Part shown: in pieces, positions 62,284 through 64,000 of the stretch | Position numbering within the stretch: the first letter of the stretch is position 1 | How the letters are laid out: each line of letters opens with the position of its first letter | Assembly (NCBI RefSeq): GCF_014639275.1 | Contig: NZ_BMFW01000014.1 | Coordinates: 39,642 to 103,641, forward strand | DNA from: Arthrobacter liuii | Lineage (GTDB): Bacteria; Actinomycetota; Actinomycetes; Actinomycetales; Micrococcaceae | Length of the DNA stretch: 64,000 nt | Reading direction: 5' to 3' | Program-made: the position numbers and the translations under genes | The notes under the pieces: model-generated | Told to the model about the DNA's origin: nothing | What the model saw: the letters and a program-made list of their open reading frames with translations, nothing else | Database searches by the model: none

Positions 62284-63048
62284 ATGGATTCCCTTTCACG
62301 ACTCGGAGAGACCTTCCTTGACTGGAAGCAGATTGCCGAGGTTCTGCCAAGCATGTTCGCGGTGGGCCTGCCCAATACGCTGGTCCTGGCGATCACCTCG
62401 GGACTGATCGGGGCCTTTGTCGGCCTGATCCTGGCTCTCATGGGAATCTCACGAAATCCTGTGGCACGGTGGGCCGCCCGGGTGTACACCGACGTGTTTC
62501 GTGGACTCCCGGCGGTCCTCACCATCCTGGTCATCGGCCTTGGATTCGGACCAATCTTCCGCGAAGTGACGGGCAGCAACAGCCCCTACCCCATGGGCAT
62601 TGCGGCGCTGTCACTCATGGCCGCCGCCTACACGGGCGAGATCTTCCGCTCCGGCATTCAGAGCGTGGACAAGGGGCAGCTTGAGGCATCGCGCGCCCTG
62701 GGATTCGGCTACGGTCCCTCAATGCGTCTCGTGGTGGTGCCCCAAGGTATCCGCAGGGTACTCCCAGCCCTCATGAACCAGTTCATCGCCCTGATCAAGG
62801 ATTCCTCGTTGGTCTTCACCTTGGGCTTGCTGGCCACGGAACGTGAGCTGTTCCAGATCGGCCAGGACGCGGCTGCCCGCAGCGGGAACCTGTCCCCCTA
62901 CGTGGCAGCAGCCATTTTCTACCTGGCCATGACCATTCCGCTCACGCACTTGGTCAACTACATCGACACCCGGCTGCGCACCGGCCGGCCCGAAAAGAGA
63001 GAACCGGACGAGGCCGCAGCGGTCGTAGGAAAGGGAGCCCAGGCATGA
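62284..63048 (+). CDS. Amino-acid ABC transporter permease (His/Glu/Gln/Arg/opine type)
   Basis: 254-residue permease with about five transmembrane helices. The EAA-loop region is [43 protein letters not shown]. The N-terminal [36 protein letters not shown] is typical for polar amino-acid uptake. Only one permease gene is present, so the pore is presumably a homodimer. Its stop overlaps the start of the ATPase gene (ATGA). Confidence 0.95.
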   Translation: MDSLSRLGETFLDWKQIAEVLPSMFAVGLPNTLVLAITSGLIGAFVGLILALMGISRNPVARWAARVYTDVFRGLPAVLTILVIGLGFGPIFREVTGSNSPYPMGIAALSLMAAAYTGEIFRSGIQSVDKGQLEASRALGFGYGPSMRLVVVPQGIRRVLPALMNQFIALIKDSSLVFTLGLLATERELFQIGQDAAARSGNLSPYVAAAIFYLAMTIPLTHLVNYIDTRLRTGRPEKREPDEAAAVVGKGAQA

Positions 63049-63782
63049 GCGAATTCGCATCCGGAACGCTGAGCGCCAAGAACATCCACCTTTCCTTCGG
63101 CAGCAACCACGTCCTCCGGGGCATTGACCTGCACGTTCCCCAGGGCACCACGGCGTCCGTGATCGGCCCCTCGGGTTCGGGCAAGTCCACCCTGCTGCGG
63201 GTCATGAACCGGCTGATCGAACCCGACCAGGGAGACATCCTGCTGGACGGCCGTTCGGTCCTCAAGGACAGCCCGGACGAACTCCGGCGCCGGATCGGCA
63301 TGGTGTTCCAGCAGTTCAACCTGTTCCCGCACAAGACGGTCGAGGAGAACGTCTCGCTCGCCTTGCGGAAGCTGCGGAAGCTCTCCAAAGAGGAAGCGCG
63401 CAGCGAAGCACTGGAACAACTGGACCTGGTGGGCCTGAGGCACAAGGCCGATTCACGTCCGGCCAACCTCTCCGGCGGCCAGCAGCAGCGCGTGGCCATT
63501 GCCCGCGCGCTGGCCATGAAGCCCGAGGTCATGTTCTTCGACGAGGCCACCTCCGCACTGGACCCCGAGCTGGTCAAGGGCGTGCTGGCCCTGATGACGG
63601 ACCTGGCCAAGGGAGGCATGACCATGGTGGTGGTGACCCACGAGATGGGCTTCTCCCGCAACGTGTCCGACGCCGTGACCTTCATGGACGCCGGGGTGGT
63701 GGTGGAGTCGGGGCCGCCCGAGCAGCTCTTCACTGAGCCGAGGACTGACCGGCTCAAGGGCTTCCTCTCGGACGTCCTCTAG
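63045..63782 (+). CDS. Amino-acid ABC transporter ATP-binding protein (GlnQ type)
   Basis: 245-residue ATPase with Walker [11 protein letters not shown]-loop in [19 protein letters not shown], signature [15 protein letters not shown], Walker [18 protein letters not shown] and the H-loop [17 protein letters not shown]. The FDEATSALD form and length are typical of polar amino-acid importers. Translationally coupled to the permease. A strong terminator follows 12 bases downstream. Confidence 0.96.
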   Translation: MSEFASGTLSAKNIHLSFGSNHVLRGIDLHVPQGTTASVIGPSGSGKSTLLRVMNRLIEPDQGDILLDGRSVLKDSPDELRRRIGMVFQQFNLFPHKTVEENVSLALRKLRKLSKEEARSEALEQLDLVGLRHKADSRPANLSGGQQQRVAIARALAMKPEVMFFDEATSALDPELVKGVLALMTDLAKGGMTMVVVTHEMGFSRNVSDAVTFMDAGVVVESGPPEQLFTEPRTDRLKGFLSDVL

Positions 63783-63794
63783 CGCCCGAAGCAC

Positions 63795-63837
63795 AAAAGG
63801 AATCCCGGCCTGCACCCTGCAGGCCGGGATTCCTTTT
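63795..63837. terminator. Strong intrinsic terminator after the amino-acid transporter operon
   Basis: A 20-bp perfect stem (AAAAGGAATCCCGGCCTGCA with its complement, loop CCC) running into TTTTTT. The flanking A- and T-tracts make it bidirectional, so it also isolates the IS element arriving from the right. Confidence 0.95.
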
Positions 63838-63908
63838 TTCTTCCGCGAGTTGGCACTTAACAGCAGTCCCACGCAGGCAAAGTCAACTAGTCAGTGCAAC
63901 GCAGGGGT

Positions 63909-64000
63909 TTAGGCCGCTGTTTGCAGCAGCAGCTGGTTCAGCCGGTTGGCTGGGGTCTCGAGGTTCAGGGTGGGCCGGGGACGGCGGTTGAGTTTCGCGG
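63909..64000 (-). mobile_element. IS30-family transposase, C-terminal end (cut by right edge)
   Basis: The last 29 codons on the minus strand encode KLNRRPRPTLNLETPANRLN and then QLLLQTAA before TAA at 63911-63909. This is the ending of IS30-family transposases (the usual LN-RPRKTLG-TPAE block). The rest of the element, including the DDE domain and one terminal repeat, is outside the window. The bases between this stop and the terminator at 63837 should contain its other terminal inverted repeat, which cannot be located without the second end. Confidence 0.8.

Overview
The window is a stretch of high-GC actinobacterial chromosome, most likely from an Arthrobacter-like Micrococcaceae (Arthrobacter, Pseudarthrobacter or a relative). 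The evidence is the high GC content, the frequent GTG and TTG starts, the actinobacterial gene sets mtrA-mtrB-lpqB, uvrD2, adnA-adnB and sigK-rskA, UPF0182, and a lineage-typical MoxR/DUF58/DUF4129/DUF4350 operon. The genus is an inference. Most of the window is conserved core genome. Several blocks match, from memory, the gene order around Rv3240c-Rv3246c, Rv3024c-Rv3029c and Rv3193c-Rv3204 of Mycobacterium tuberculosis. No phage, CRISPR array or large genomic island is visible. The only mobile DNA seen is the tail of an IS30-type transposase at the extreme right edge.

Layout. 1-9045 (minus): secA (cut by the left edge), a YcaQ-type DNA glycosylase, long-form hpf, comF, and the envelope-sensing operon mtrA-mtrB-lpqB. 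9222-15462 (plus): a tightly overlapping operon of a multi-pass membrane protein, a DUF4129 protein, a DUF4350 protein with a frameshift near its 3' end, a MoxR AAA+ ATPase and a DUF58 protein, then a DUF4166 gene. 15466-25445 (minus): a MetE-like protein, chorismate mutase, a four-gene peptide/oligopeptide ABC transporter, mnmA and a cysteine desulfurase. 25493-26669: a divergent pair of a cysteine-rich HTH regulator (possible Fe-S sensor) and a DoxX-family protein. 26775-30822: a lipoprotein, a J-domain protein, a TrmL-like tRNA methyltransferase, and a sigK/rskA pair. 30930-35321 (minus): a PIG-L deacetylase, etfA, etfB and an HtrA-like protease.

35604-40098 (plus): a large TPM-domain/Gly-rich protein, pspA and a photolyase. 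40135-45965 (minus): a b-type cytochrome, two identical initiator tRNA genes, a UPF0182 membrane protein and a YlbL-type PDZ/Lon-like protein. 46102-60974: a DUF2342 protein, a YgjP-like metalloprotease, uvrD2, nudC, a kinase-like protein, adnB, adnA, an alkyltransferase-like protein and a DEDD exonuclease. This last block is a concentrated DNA-repair neighbourhood. 61302-63782 (plus): a polar amino-acid ABC transporter operon closed by a strong terminator, followed by the IS30 fragment.

Working together: MtrAB-LpqB, the MoxR operon, HtrA, TPM-PspA, the YlbL-like protease and SigK/RskA are all envelope-homeostasis functions. MnmA and the cysteine desulfurase form a sulfur relay for tRNA thiolation. 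AdnAB, UvrD2, the ATL protein, YcaQ and photolyase cover double-strand-break, helicase and base-damage repair. The most notable anomalies are the frameshift in the DUF4350 gene, the cysteine-rich regulator with a readable operator/promoter, a kinase-like protein lacking the usual metal-binding Asp, and an AdnA whose predicted first Fe-S cysteine is Ser.
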